A DNA stretch of 33,119 bases. It comes from Sphingomonas sp. GTDB lineage: Bacteria; Pseudomonadota; Alphaproteobacteria; Sphingomonadales; Sphingomonadaceae. The notes under the pieces are model-generated. The model was not told the origin of the DNA and made no database searches. It saw only the letters and a program-made list of their open reading frames with translations. The stretch spans positions 1 through 33,119 of the forward strand of contig NZ_JAIXHL010000032.1 of NCBI RefSeq assembly GCF_030145815.1. Direction: 5' to 3'. The stretch's first letter is position 1; each line of letters starts with the position of its first letter. Below, one piece after another: positions 7,527 through 15,401 of the stretch. The position numbers were made by a program, and so were the translations under genes.

Positions 7527-7925
7527 CTATGCGGATCGGGCCGCGGCCAGTTCGGCGATGATCGGACAATCCGGCCGCTCGTCGCCTTGGCAGCGCTCGG
7601 CCAGGTCGATTAGCGTGTCGCGCAGCGCCGTCAACGCCTCGGCTTTGCGCTGAAACTCATCGGCGCGGGCAAGGGCAAGCCGCTTCACCTCCGCGCTGGC
7701 ACGGCCGGTATTGGCCCAAAGGCTGAGCAACGTGCGGATCTCCTCGATCGGGAAGCCGAGATCGCGGGCATTGGCGATAAACCGGAGGCGATGGAGGTCG
7801 CGCTCGCCATAGTCACGATAGCCAGCACCCCGACGCGCCGGCGCCGGGATGAGGCCGATCTTTTCATAATGGCGGATCATCCGCTCAGAGACGCCGCTCT
7901 GCCGTGACGTCTCGCCGATGTTCAC
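7527..7925 (-). CDS. cueR: Cu(I)-responsive MerR-family regulator CueR
   Basis: The 132-residue MerR-family activator has an N-terminal winged helix (MNIGETSRQSGVSERMIRHY), a dimerisation coiled coil, and a metal loop RCQGDERPDCPI. Cys112 and Cys120 sit at the same numbers as the Cu(I) ligands of E. coli CueR. It would bind the dyad at 10315-10329 and switch on the ATPase gene when cytoplasmic Cu(I) rises. The start is GTG 7925, overlapping the ATPase stop (GTGA), so regulator and pump are co-translated and cueR is autoregulated with the pump. Gold or silver response is also known in this family. Confidence 0.9.
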   Translation of the reverse strand: MNIGETSRQSGVSERMIRHYEKIGLIPAPARRGAGYRDYGERDLHRLRFIANARDLGFPIEEIRTLLSLWANTGRASAEVKRLALARADEFQRKAEALTALRDTLIDLAERCQGDERPDCPIIAELAAARSA

Positions 7926-10279
7926 AGTGCTTTCCGGTTGAGGCGCAGCGCGTTGGTGACCACGCTCACCGAAGAGAGCGCCATCGCCGCCGCCGCGATA
8001 ATGGGCGAGAGCAGAATACCGAACAGCGGATAGAGCGCACCCGCCGCTACGGGCACGCCCGCGACATTGTAGATGAAGGCGAAGACGAGATTCTGGCGGA
8101 TGTTCGACATGGTCGCTTGGCTGAGCCGCCGCGCCCGGACGATGCCAGTCAGGTCGCCCTTGAGCAGCGTGACGCCAGCGCTCTCGATCGCGACGTCGGT
8201 GCCGGAACCCATGGCGATGCCGACGTCGGCGGCGGCCAACGCGGGGGCGTCGTTGACACCGTCGCCGGCCATGGCGACGACCCGCCCCTCGCGCTTGAAC
8301 CTGGCGACCACGGCGCTCTTCTGATCGGGCAGCACCTCGGCTTCGACCTCGTCGATGCCCAGGCGTCGGGCGACCGCTTCCGCGGTCGTGCGGTTGTCGC
8401 CGGTCAGCATGACCACGCGAATGCCCTCCGCCTTGAGCGCGGCGAGCGCTTCTGGTGTCGTGGCCTTCACCGGATCGGCGATCGCGAAGGCGCCGCCGAC
8501 TGTGCCGTCGACCCCGATGAAGATCGCGGTGGCGCCATCCCGGCGCAGCGCGTCGGCCTGACTGGCGAGCGCATCGGTCGCAACCCCTTCGTCGGCAAGG
8601 AACTGCGCATTGCCGAGGACGATGCGCCGCCCTTCGACCGTGCCGAGCGCGCCGCGCCCGGTCGGCGAGTCGAAGTCGATGACGTCGCTCGTGACGATGC
8701 CGCGATCCTTCGCGGCCTCGACGATTGCCAACGCGAGCGGATGCTCGGACGCCCGCTCGACCGAGGCGGCAAGACGCAGCAGCTCGGCTTCGTCGAAGCC
8801 GGGCGCCGGCACGACCTGGGTGACGGCAGGCCGGCCTTCGGTCAGCGTGCCTGTCTTGTCGACGACGAGAGTGTCGACCTTCTCCATATGCTCGAGTGCT
8901 TCGGCATTTTTGATGAGGACACCGAGCCCGGCGCCGCGGCCGACCCCGACCATGATCGACATCGGCGTTGCCAGCCCCAGTGCGCAGGGACAGGCGATGA
9001 TCAGCACGGCGACCGCCGCCACCAGCCCATAGGCGAAGCGCGGCTCGGGACCCCAGATGCCCCAGGCGATGAACGCGACGGCCGCGACCGCGATGACCAC
9101 GGGCACAAACCAGCCCGACACCTGATCGGCCATGCGCTGGATCGGCGCGCGCGAGCGCTGCGCCTCAGCGACCATCTGGACGATGCGTGCGAGCATGGTA
9201 TCGCGGCCGACCTTGTCGGCGACGATCACCAGCGCACCGGTCTGGTTGAGCGTGCCGCCGATCACTGTGTCGGCCTTTGCCTTGGTGACGGGCATGGATT
9301 CGCCGGTGACCATCGACTCGTCGAGCGAGGAGCGGCCGTCCTCGACTACGCCGTCGACCGGCACCTTCTCGCCCGGCCGCACCCGCAGGCGGTCGCCCAC
9401 CGCAACCAGATCAAGGCTGATTTCCTCTTCGTTCCCATCAGAACCGATCCGGCGCGCGGTCTTTGGTGCAAGGTTGAGCAGCGCCTTGATCGCGCCCGAG
9501 GTGCGTTCCCGCGCGCGCAGTTCGAGCATCTGGCCGAGCAGCACGAGGACGGTGATCACCGCGGCCGCCTCGAAATAGACGGCAACCATGCCGTCCTCGC
9601 CGCGGAAGGCCGGCGGGAACAGCTGAGGCGCGAGCGTCGCGATGACGCTGTAGATCCAGGCGACCCCGGTCCCCATCGCGATCAGGGTGAACATGTTGAA
9701 GTTGCGGGTCTTGAGCGAGGCCCAGCCACGCTCGAAGAACGGCCAGCCCGCCCACAGCACGACGGGTGTCGCCAGCACGAACTGGATCCATACCGAGATA
9801 GACATCGGCACGAGGCGATGGATCGCGGGAAAGACATGCGCGCCCATCTCGAGGATCAGCACCGGGAGAGCCAGCACGAGGCCGACCCAGAAGCGCCGCG
9901 TGAAATCGACTAGCTCGTGGCTGGGGCCGCTGTCGGCGGTCACGGTCGCGGGTTCGAGCGCCATGCCGCAGATCGGACAGGACCCGGGATGGTCCTGGCG
10001 GATCTCGGGATGCATCGGGCAGGTCCAGATCGTGCCTTCGGGCGCCGCGACCGGCGGCGTCGGCGGGCCGAGATAGCGCTCGGGATCGGCGATGAATTTG
10101 GTCCGGCAGCCCGCGCTGCAGAAATGATAGCTTTCACCGCTATGCTCGGCGTGATGCGCCGTGGTCGCCGGGTCGACGGTCATGCCGCAGACCGGGTCCT
10201 TGACGCCGGTCGCCGCTTTAGCGGTGCCGTGGCCGCCGCAGCAACCGCCGCCATGCGCCGCTCCATGTGTCTCGTTCAT
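7922..10279 (-). CDS. copA: Copper-exporting P1B-type ATPase with YHS and heavy-metal-binding N-terminus
   Basis: The 785-residue inner-membrane pump exports Cu(I) at the cost of ATP. The N-terminus carries a His/Cys-rich start (GGGCCGGH), a YHS domain (DPVCGMTVDP near 28, YHFCSAGC near 51) and a second metal-binding domain (WTCPMHP near 85, GSCPICGMALEP near 99); the usual CxxC HMA domains are absent. The membrane metal site CPC is at 430-432, the phosphorylated Asp is in DKTGTLT (474-480), TGES is near 325 and GDGVNDAPAL is near the C-terminus. ATG 10279 is chosen because GGAGCGAGGCG precedes it and the CueR promoter lies just upstream; longer open frame upstream overlaps that promoter. It forms an operon with cueR. 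Confidence 0.93.
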   Translation of the reverse strand: MNETHGAAHGGGCCGGHGTAKAATGVKDPVCGMTVDPATTAHHAEHSGESYHFCSAGCRTKFIADPERYLGPPTPPVAAPEGTIWTCPMHPEIRQDHPGSCPICGMALEPATVTADSGPSHELVDFTRRFWVGLVLALPVLILEMGAHVFPAIHRLVPMSISVWIQFVLATPVVLWAGWPFFERGWASLKTRNFNMFTLIAMGTGVAWIYSVIATLAPQLFPPAFRGEDGMVAVYFEAAAVITVLVLLGQMLELRARERTSGAIKALLNLAPKTARRIGSDGNEEEISLDLVAVGDRLRVRPGEKVPVDGVVEDGRSSLDESMVTGESMPVTKAKADTVIGGTLNQTGALVIVADKVGRDTMLARIVQMVAEAQRSRAPIQRMADQVSGWFVPVVIAVAAVAFIAWGIWGPEPRFAYGLVAAVAVLIIACPCALGLATPMSIMVGVGRGAGLGVLIKNAEALEHMEKVDTLVVDKTGTLTEGRPAVTQVVPAPGFDEAELLRLAASVERASEHPLALAIVEAAKDRGIVTSDVIDFDSPTGRGALGTVEGRRIVLGNAQFLADEGVATDALASQADALRRDGATAIFIGVDGTVGGAFAIADPVKATTPEALAALKAEGIRVVMLTGDNRTTAEAVARRLGIDEVEAEVLPDQKSAVVARFKREGRVVAMAGDGVNDAPALAAADVGIAMGSGTDVAIESAGVTLLKGDLTGIVRARRLSQATMSNIRQNLVFAFIYNVAGVPVAAGALYPLFGILLSPIIAAAAMALSSVSVVTNALRLNRKAL

Positions 10280-10304
10280 CGCCTCGCTCCTTTCGACGCC
10301 TGAC

Positions 10305-10335
10305 GATCTAGGGTCTGACACCGTGTCAGGGTCAA
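10305..10335 (-). promoter_or_regulatory. CueR-type promoter and operator of the copper ATPase
   Basis: On the minus strand TTGACC (10330-10335) and TAGATC (10305-10310) are separated by exactly 19 bases, the over-long spacer typical of MerR-family promoters. The spacer holds the perfect 15-bp dyad CTGACACGGTGTCAG (10315-10329). It lies 26 bases before the ATPase start codon. Confidence 0.85.
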
Positions 10336-10346
10336 TACGTAATCGC

Positions 10347-10637
10347 CTAAGCGGCCAAATCGGCGGGCCCGTTCGCTTGGCCGCCATCAGGCCGGGGAGC
10401 ACGCCGTCGGCATTGGGCTGGGTATCGTCGATGCCATCGAGCCGCTGCACGGTCAGGCGGAAGGCGAGCCGCATGAGACCCGTGCTGGCGGCCATAATCG
10501 GCGATTACCAGGCGCCAATCCGGGCGCAGCATGGCAAGCATGGCGGCACGCCACCGCTTCTCCCGCGCCCACAGGCGGATCGCGCGATCATAGTCTTTCG
10601 TCGATCCAGTCCCGCGCGGCGGGGTGTACGATTGCAT
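10347..10637 (-). CDS. Possible small gene or decayed gene between copD and the copper ATPase
   Basis: A 96-codon frame starts at ATG 10637 with a good ribosome site (GGGAGAAG) three bases before it, 37 bases after copD, in the same direction. The product is basic, rich in Arg and Ala, lacks a signal or membrane segment, and matches nothing I recognise. The other two minus-strand frames carry protein-like patches (GEANAIVHPAARDWIDERL early, LMRLAFRLTVQRLDGIDD late), which would fit a gene broken by two frameshifts. Either reading is tentative. The rest of the 10280-10673 stretch holds only the ATPase promoter. Confidence 0.3.
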   Translation of the reverse strand: MQSYTPPRGTGSTKDYDRAIRLWAREKRWRAAMLAMLRPDWRLVIADYGRQHGSHAARLPPDRAAARWHRRYPAQCRRRAPRPDGGQANGPADLAA

Positions 10638-10673
10638 TGGCTTCTCCCAACGCGAGGCGTTCGAAACGATAAA

Positions 10674-11618
10674 CTACATCGACATGGGTGGCGACAGTGT
10701 CCCCAGCCAGGCGACCAGCCCGAGAATGACGATCGCAAGACCGCCTTCGACGACGAGGCTCGCGCGCAGCAGCGCCTGCGCCCGTGGCGCGTCCTCTTCC
10801 TCGATCGCCTGCGCAAGTGCCGGGGTCAGGCGATAACGGTTGAGCGCGGCCAGGCCCAGCATGCCGGCGAAGAGCAGCAGCTTGGCGATGAGCAGCAGGC
10901 CGTAGGTCGACTGCCCGAGAGACGCGATGTTGCCCGGGCCGACCAGGAACCAGCCGTTCACCGTCCCGGTCAGGATCAGCAGGGCGACGATGATCGTGCC
11001 GACGAGGGAGAAGCCCCGCAGCGCTTCCTCGGCGAGCATGACCCGGTCCATGTCTTCAGTGGCGAGATCATCGGTTGCGAGCCTGGTAAGAACCAGCGCA
11101 AGGAATGCGGCAAGCGCGCCGACCCAGGCGCCCGCGGCGAGCAGATGGATGAGATCGGCCCCCAGTTGCAGCCAGCCCGCCTCGCCTTCGCCGGCCGCGC
11201 CATGCCCGCTCCAGGCGAGGGTCGCGAGTGCGACCGCGCCTGCCAGAGTGGAGGCGATGAAGGCAGGACGGGATTGCCGGCGATAGAAGGGGATGGAGAG
11301 CAGAAGAACGAGGAGCGCGACGAGGCGCGCCTTCAGCGCCGTTCCCATGGACGTGCCGTTGAACAGCTCTGCGACCATGGAAAGATCAGGCTGGGTGAGC
11401 GGCAGCCCGGTCATGGCCGCTGCCTGCAACGCGAACCCCAGCGCCGACAGCAGGAGGGCGAGACAGGCGAGACCGGCCACCATTGCTACCATCGGCAGAT
11501 GCCGCTGTACCGTCCGGCCGCCGCCGGGCGCATAGAGCGCGAACAGCGGCAGGCCGAACAACAGGCCGAGATCGACGTAGAGCGCCCAGCGGACGGCGAC
11601 GAGTGCCACGTCGTTCAT
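10674..11618 (-). CDS. copD: Copper resistance membrane protein CopD
   Basis: The 314-residue inner-membrane protein has about eight predicted spans and belongs to the CopD family, which works with periplasmic CopC in copper transfer across the inner membrane. The central HLLAAGAWVGALAAFLALVL segment, with His and Trp, and the later GTVNGW...LGQSTYGLLLIAKLLLF block are typical. It follows copC by four bases, so it is the second gene of a copCD operon driven by the ECF-type element at 12030-12060. The direction of copper movement in this organism cannot be told from sequence. Confidence 0.88.
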   Translation of the reverse strand: MNDVALVAVRWALYVDLGLLFGLPLFALYAPGGGRTVQRHLPMVAMVAGLACLALLLSALGFALQAAAMTGLPLTQPDLSMVAELFNGTSMGTALKARLVALLVLLLSIPFYRRQSRPAFIASTLAGAVALATLAWSGHGAAGEGEAGWLQLGADLIHLLAAGAWVGALAAFLALVLTRLATDDLATEDMDRVMLAEEALRGFSLVGTIIVALLILTGTVNGWFLVGPGNIASLGQSTYGLLLIAKLLLFAGMLGLAALNRYRLTPALAQAIEEEDAPRAQALLRASLVVEGGLAIVILGLVAWLGTLSPPMSM

Positions 11619-11622
11619 GGCG

Positions 11623-12000
11623 TCACTTGACGGTAAAGGCGAGATTGCCCTGGATGCGGTGCGTGTCGGTCGAGACGACGTGCCAGGCGACCTGATAGCT
11701 GCCCGCCATGAGCGGCTTGGCGAGCGTCAGCACGAGCGTCTTGTCGCCTTCGACGGACGTCTTGAAGCCGGTTACCGCCATGCGGTGGTTGGGCATGCCG
11801 GGCATGCCGGTCATCACGATCTCGGCGCCCGACAGCTTCGGCATCAGACCTTCACTGAAGGTGAGCGTGATACGCGAAGGCGCCGAGACGCTGGCGTTCG
11901 CGGCGGGCGTCGAGGACACAAGCTTGGGATGCGCGTAGGCCGGAGCAGAAACACTCAGGCCGACGGCGGCGATAACTGCGAGAGGCGAAAAGAAACGCAT
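11623..12000 (-). CDS. copC: Periplasmic copper-binding protein CopC
   Basis: The 125-residue precursor has a clear signal peptide ending SAPAYA before HPKLVSSTPA, so the mature protein would start with the His that serves as a Cu(II) ligand in CopC. The family's later ligands are present in VSTDTHRIQG (Asp and His), and a Met-rich loop TGMPGMPNHRM offers Cu(I) binding. The single domain is an immunoglobulin-like beta barrel. It leads the copCD operon and is divergent from the anti-sigma/sensor/sigma operon, each with its own ECF-like promoter in the shared 133-base gap. Confidence 0.92.
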   Translation of the reverse strand: MRFFSPLAVIAAVGLSVSAPAYAHPKLVSSTPAANASVSAPSRITLTFSEGLMPKLSGAEIVMTGMPGMPNHRMAVTGFKTSVEGDKTLVLTLAKPLMAGSYQVAWHVVSTDTHRIQGNLAFTVK

Positions 12001-12029
12001 TGGAACATTCTCCTGTAGATCCCATGAGA

Positions 12030-12060
12030 CAATACGCAGCCCGAGCCCCCACCCCTCGCA
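12030..12060 (-). promoter_or_regulatory. Predicted ECF-sigma promoter of copCD
   Basis: On the minus strand TGCGAGG (12054-12060) is followed after exactly 17 bases by CGTATTG (12030-12036), 29 bases before the copC start codon. The same pair with the same spacing occurs at four other places in the window. Confidence 0.6.
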
Positions 12061-12079
12061 ATTATTCTTTTCAATCTAC

Positions 12080-12110
12080 AGCAAGGGTTCCTGGACCATC
12101 GTGCGTATTG
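12080..12110 (+). promoter_or_regulatory. Predicted ECF-sigma promoter of the anti-sigma/sensor/sigma operon
   Basis: AGCAAGG (12080-12086), 17 bases, then CGTATTG (12104-12110), 23 bases before ATG 12134. This would give the sigma factor control of its own operon. The spacer begins GTTC as in the TonB-receptor copy. Confidence 0.6.
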
Positions 12111-12133
12111 AAGGATGAAGACGGAGAAGCACC

Positions 12134-12406
12134 ATGGATGAACTTGACCACCTGCTCTCGCGGTTGCGCGATGCGCCTCTCGATCCCAGGCTCGGCGGCC
12201 TGGAAAGCCGGGTCATGGCGGAAATAGCGCGCATCCGGGCCATACCAAGCCTTGGCGCTATGACGTTCGGCATCGCGGCCGCAACCGCGCTGTTCATCGG
12301 AATTGCCGGCTCGGCAGTTCCGACACGGTCTGCTGATGCCAAACCGCTATCGCCCTTCGATGCTCGGTTCGCGCTTGCGCCCTCGACGCTGCTGAGCTCG
12401 CAGTGA
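12134..12406 (+). CDS. CnrY-like membrane anti-sigma factor
   Basis: The 90-residue protein has a cytoplasmic N-terminal part of about 40 residues with amphipathic helices (ELDHLLSRLRDAP, LESRVMAEIARI), one membrane span (about 41-60) and a short periplasmic tail. This size and layout match CnrY, the Cupriavidus anti-sigma factor that holds the sigma factor CnrH at the membrane, although sequence similarity is weak. Its position as first gene before a CnrX-like sensor and an ECF sigma factor is the main evidence. The next gene overlaps its stop. I infer that metal binding by the sensor loosens its grip on the sigma factor. Confidence 0.65.
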   Translation: MDELDHLLSRLRDAPLDPRLGGLESRVMAEIARIRAIPSLGAMTFGIAAATALFIGIAGSAVPTRSADAKPLSPFDARFALAPSTLLSSQ

Positions 12407-12846
12407 TGCGCGACCGCCGCCGGCTCCTGCTCCTCGTCCTGGTGACCTTCGCCGCGGCGATCGCTGGCGTTGTCATTGGCCGCGTCTATGTGGTTCCAGT
12501 GCGCCCGGTCGAAAATGAGCTGCACGAGCTGCTCCATCGCGATCTGAAGCTGAATTCAGCGCAACACAGCCGACTCGAGACAATCGAGAAGAACTACGCG
12601 ATCCGGCGTCAAGCGCTGGAGGCCGAATTGCGCGCCGACAATGCGCGTCTCGCGGAAGCGATCGAAGCGGAGCATGGCTATGGCCCGCAAGTCGCAACTG
12701 CGGTGGATCGCTCGCACCAGGCCATGGGCGCGCTGCAGAAAGAAACACTTGAGCATATCTTCGCGATGCGGGCCGTGCTGCGCCCGGATCAGACGGACAA
12801 ATTCGACGACGCCGTGGTGAAAGCGCTGACGGCCAAATCCGAATGA
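12403..12846 (+). CDS. CnrX-like periplasmic metal sensor
   Basis: The 147-residue protein has a basic start, one membrane anchor (about 7-26) and a helical periplasmic domain. In CnrX the metal ligands are His42, His46, Glu63, His119 and Met123. Counting GTG 12403 as residue 1, this protein has His41, His45, Glu62, His118 and Met122: all five, with identical spacing (HELLH, then HIFAM). This is strong evidence for a functional metal site. CnrX itself reads Ni and Co; the copper genes around this copy suggest Cu, which is inference. Translation starts at GTG 12403 or ATG 12406, both overlapping the anti-sigma stop. Confidence 0.8.
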   Translation: MMRDRRRLLLLVLVTFAAAIAGVVIGRVYVVPVRPVENELHELLHRDLKLNSAQHSRLETIEKNYAIRRQALEAELRADNARLAEAIEAEHGYGPQVATAVDRSHQAMGALQKETLEHIFAMRAVLRPDQTDKFDDAVVKALTAKSE

Positions 12847-13409
12847 CCGCGTGCCTCCCCGACTGCTCGGACGGGGAGCTCGCGGCTCTGGCGCTTGGAG
12901 GCCGGCAAGCGGCCTATGGCGAGCTGGTCCGCCGGCATCAAGGTTGGGTTCACCGGCTCGTGCGCAGCCATGTCGGATCTATGGATGAGGCATTGGATGT
13001 CACCCAGGCGAGCTTCGTCGCGGCCTTTGCCGCACTCAACCGCTATGACGTAACCCGACCCTTCCAGGTCTGGATGTCCCGGATTGTCATCAACAAATGC
13101 CATGACTGGCGGCGTCGGCGAGCGGTTCGAAATTTCTTTGCCCTAGCCCTACCGCTCGGCGAGGCGGACGGCGTCGCCGACGACGCACCGCTGCCCGATC
13201 AGGCGATCGGGGCCGAACAGCAGCTCGCGCAAGCAATGAAAGCGATTGCTGCCCTGCCGTCTTCCCTCAAGGACACGCTTATTTTGCGTACGATCGACGA
13301 GAAATCGGAAGCTGAAACCGCCGAAATTCTCGGGATCAGCCAGAAGGCGGTCGAAACGCGCCTCTATCGAGCTAGGGCACGCCTTTCGGAAATATTAAAG
13401 AAAGTTTGA
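12843..13409 (+). CDS. ECF sigma factor, CnrH-like
   Basis: The 188-residue protein is an ECF sigma factor. Region 2 is visible at about 25-90 (YGELVRRHQGWVHRLVRSHV, DVTQASFVAAFAAL, WMSRIVINKCHDWRRRR) and region 4 at about 125-185 (LPSSLKDTLILRTIDEKS, EILGISQKAVETRLYRAR). The ATG overlaps the sensor stop (ATGA). In the CnrYXH arrangement it would be released on metal binding and direct polymerase to its own promoters; the repeated (T)GAGG-N17-CGTATT element is the obvious candidate. The promoter of the next operon overlaps its stop codon. Confidence 0.88.
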   Translation: MTACLPDCSDGELAALALGGRQAAYGELVRRHQGWVHRLVRSHVGSMDEALDVTQASFVAAFAALNRYDVTRPFQVWMSRIVINKCHDWRRRRAVRNFFALALPLGEADGVADDAPLPDQAIGAEQQLAQAMKAIAALPSSLKDTLILRTIDEKSEAETAEILGISQKAVETRLYRARARLSEILKKV

Positions 13410-13435
13410 GGGGGATGAGGCCATGCTGCGTATTC
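13405..13435 (+). promoter_or_regulatory. Predicted ECF-sigma promoter of copAB
   Basis: TTTGAGG (13405-13411), 17 bases, then CGTATTC (13429-13435), 40 bases before the multicopper oxidase start. The -35 half overlaps the TGA stop of the sigma gene (13407-13409). Confidence 0.55.
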
Positions 13436-13475
13436 CCAATAGGTCCGCCCTCTTTCTTAAAGCTGAGACAACCGA

Positions 13476-15401
13476 ATGATTTCTGCTCTCGACCGCCGCC
13501 AGTTCCTCCGCGGCGCGGCCCTCGCCGGCGGCGGCGCAGCATTGTCAGCCTGGCTGCCGGCCTGGGCGCAGACGATCTCGCCGGGGATGCGACCGACGCT
13601 GCCGACCGTGTCGGGCGAAGACATTACGCTCACCATCGCCCGGCAGTCGATGACCATCGACGGGCGCAAGTTCCGGGCAATCGGCCTCAACGGCACGGTC
13701 CCCGCCCCGCTGATCCGGCTGCGCGAGGGCCAGCGCGTGCGGCTCAACGTCATCAATCAGCTGGAGGAGGACAGCTCGATCCACTGGCACGGGCTGATCC
13801 TGCCGGCCAATATGGACGGTGTGCCGGGCGTGTCTTTTCCGGGCATCAAGCCGGGCTCGAACTACCTCTACCAGTTCTCCGTCGTGCAAAGCGGCACCTA
13901 CTGGTATCACAGCCATTCGGGCCTGCAGGAACAGGAAGGCCATTACGGCCCGATCATCATCGATCCCGCCGGTGCCGATCCGGTCGCCTATGACCGCGAG
14001 CATGTCATCGTGCTCGCCGATCACAGCGCGCTCTCGCCGCAGGCGATCTTCCGGCGCCTCAAGGTCAACCCCGGCCATTTCAATTTCCAGCGCCAGACCC
14101 TGGCCGGGCTCCTGTCGGGCAAGGATCAGCCGCTCAAAGACCGGCTCGACTGGGGCCAGATGCGGATGGACCCGGCCGACATCTCCGATGTGACCGGATC
14201 CACCTACACCTATCTCGTCAACGGCCATGGTCCGATGGACAACTGGACCGCGCTCTTCACCCCGGGCGAACGGGTGCGGCTGCGGGTCATCAATGCGTCG
14301 GCGATGACCACCTTCAACGTCCGCATCCCCGGCCTGCCGCTGACCATCGTCCAGGCCGACGGGCAGAATGTGGTGCCGGTCACCGTCGACGAGTTCCAGA
14401 TTGGTGTTGCCGAGACCTACGACGTCGTTGTCAGCCCAGGCGATGACAAGGCCTACACCCTTGTCGGCGAGGCGATCGACCGCTCGGGCATGGCGCGTGC
14501 CACGCTCGCGCCGCGCGCCGGCATGGCCGGCGAGGTTCCCCCCTTACGCAAACGGCCGCTCGCCGACATGAAGGACATGGGCATGGACATGTCCTCGATG
14601 CCGGGCATGGAAGGCATGGACATGTCGGGCGGCGCTATGCGGGGCGTCGATCCGACGGCCGAGAAGAACGCGTCCGCGCGCCTCGCGACCGGCGCGGCGG
14701 CAGCGATGGCGACCATGGACAATAGCGCCATGGCAGGCATGGATCATTCGGGGATGGATCATGGATCGATGGCCGGCATGGACCACGGCGCGATGGGCGC
14801 CGATGGCCAGATGGCGGGCATGGATCATGGCGGGCACGCGATGGGCTCGATGAAGATGCGCGACTTCTCGAACGCGCCGCAGGTGAAGCGCGACCCGAGC
14901 GTCCAGACCATCTCGCCGATGCCCGTAGACCGCACCGGCGAGCCCGGCCAGGGCCTCGCCGACGTCGGCCACAAGGTGCTTGTCTACAGGGACCTGATGG
15001 CGCTCGATCGCAATCCGGACGTGCGCGCGCCGAGCCGCAGCATCGACATTCACCTCACCGGCAACATGGAGCGGTTCATGTGGTCGTTCGACGGCGAAAA
15101 AATGTCGGACCATCACGAGCCGATCCCCTTCATCGAAGGCGAGCGGGTGCGCGTCAATCTCATCAACGACACGATGATGGGGCATCCGATCCATATTCAC
15201 GGGCATTTTTTCGAGCTGGTGACGGGGCATGGCGATCATGCGCCGCGCAAGCATACGGTGATCGTCCAGCCCGGCGGCAAGGTGACCTGGGACTTCACCG
15301 CCGACGCGGTCGGCGACTGGGCCTTCCACTGTCATCTCCTCTACCACATGCATGCAGGGATGATGCGGGTCGTGAGCGTCCGTCCGAAGGGAGACGCGTA
15401 A
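13476..15401 (+). CDS. copA: Copper resistance multicopper oxidase CopA/PcoA
   Basis: The 641-residue periplasmic oxidase has a twin-arginine signal (RRQFLRGAALAGGGAA). Copper ligands are in HWHG (103-106), WYHSHSG (143-149), HPIHIHGHFFEL and HCHLLYHMHAGMMRV near the C-terminus, giving the type 1 and type 2/3 centres. A Met/His-rich insert between the second and third cupredoxin domains (about 360-465, MDHSGMDHGSMAGMDH-type) likely binds extra copper. PcoA/CopA proteins oxidise Cu(I) to less toxic Cu(II). The stop overlaps the copB start (TAATG). The symbol here denotes the oxidase, not the ATPase at 7922-10279. A second, shorter relative lies at 29357-31063. Confidence 0.93.
   Translation: MISALDRRQFLRGAALAGGGAALSAWLPAWAQTISPGMRPTLPTVSGEDITLTIARQSMTIDGRKFRAIGLNGTVPAPLIRLREGQRVRLNVINQLEEDSSIHWHGLILPANMDGVPGVSFPGIKPGSNYLYQFSVVQSGTYWYHSHSGLQEQEGHYGPIIIDPAGADPVAYDREHVIVLADHSALSPQAIFRRLKVNPGHFNFQRQTLAGLLSGKDQPLKDRLDWGQMRMDPADISDVTGSTYTYLVNGHGPMDNWTALFTPGERVRLRVINASAMTTFNVRIPGLPLTIVQADGQNVVPVTVDEFQIGVAETYDVVVSPGDDKAYTLVGEAIDRSGMARATLAPRAGMAGEVPPLRKRPLADMKDMGMDMSSMPGMEGMDMSGGAMRGVDPTAEKNASARLATGAAAAMATMDNSAMAGMDHSGMDHGSMAGMDHGAMGADGQMAGMDHGGHAMGSMKMRDFSNAPQVKRDPSVQTISPMPVDRTGEPGQGLADVGHKVLVYRDLMALDRNPDVRAPSRSIDIHLTGNMERFMWSFDGEKMSDHHEPIPFIEGERVRVNLINDTMMGHPIHIHGHFFELVTGHGDHAPRKHTVIVQPGGKVTWDFTADAVGDWAFHCHLLYHMHAGMMRVVSVRPKGDA
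14730..14850 (+). repeat. Met/His-rich short repeats inside copA
   Basis: The DNA encodes imperfect copies of MAGMDH(G/S) spaced by a few residues, with recurring ATGGATCAT-like units. It is a copper-binding insert and a likely place for repeat-number change. Confidence 0.7.

Noticed and set aside
7904..9913. A 669-codon open frame on the plus strand opposite the copper ATPase
   Set aside because: It is rich in Asp, His, Arg and Gly with no domain, and mirrors a secure ATPase gene. High GC makes such antisense frames common.
10161..11630. A 489-codon plus-strand frame across the ATPase start and copD
   Set aside because: It reads through the CueR promoter and copD in antisense and has no recognisable domain.
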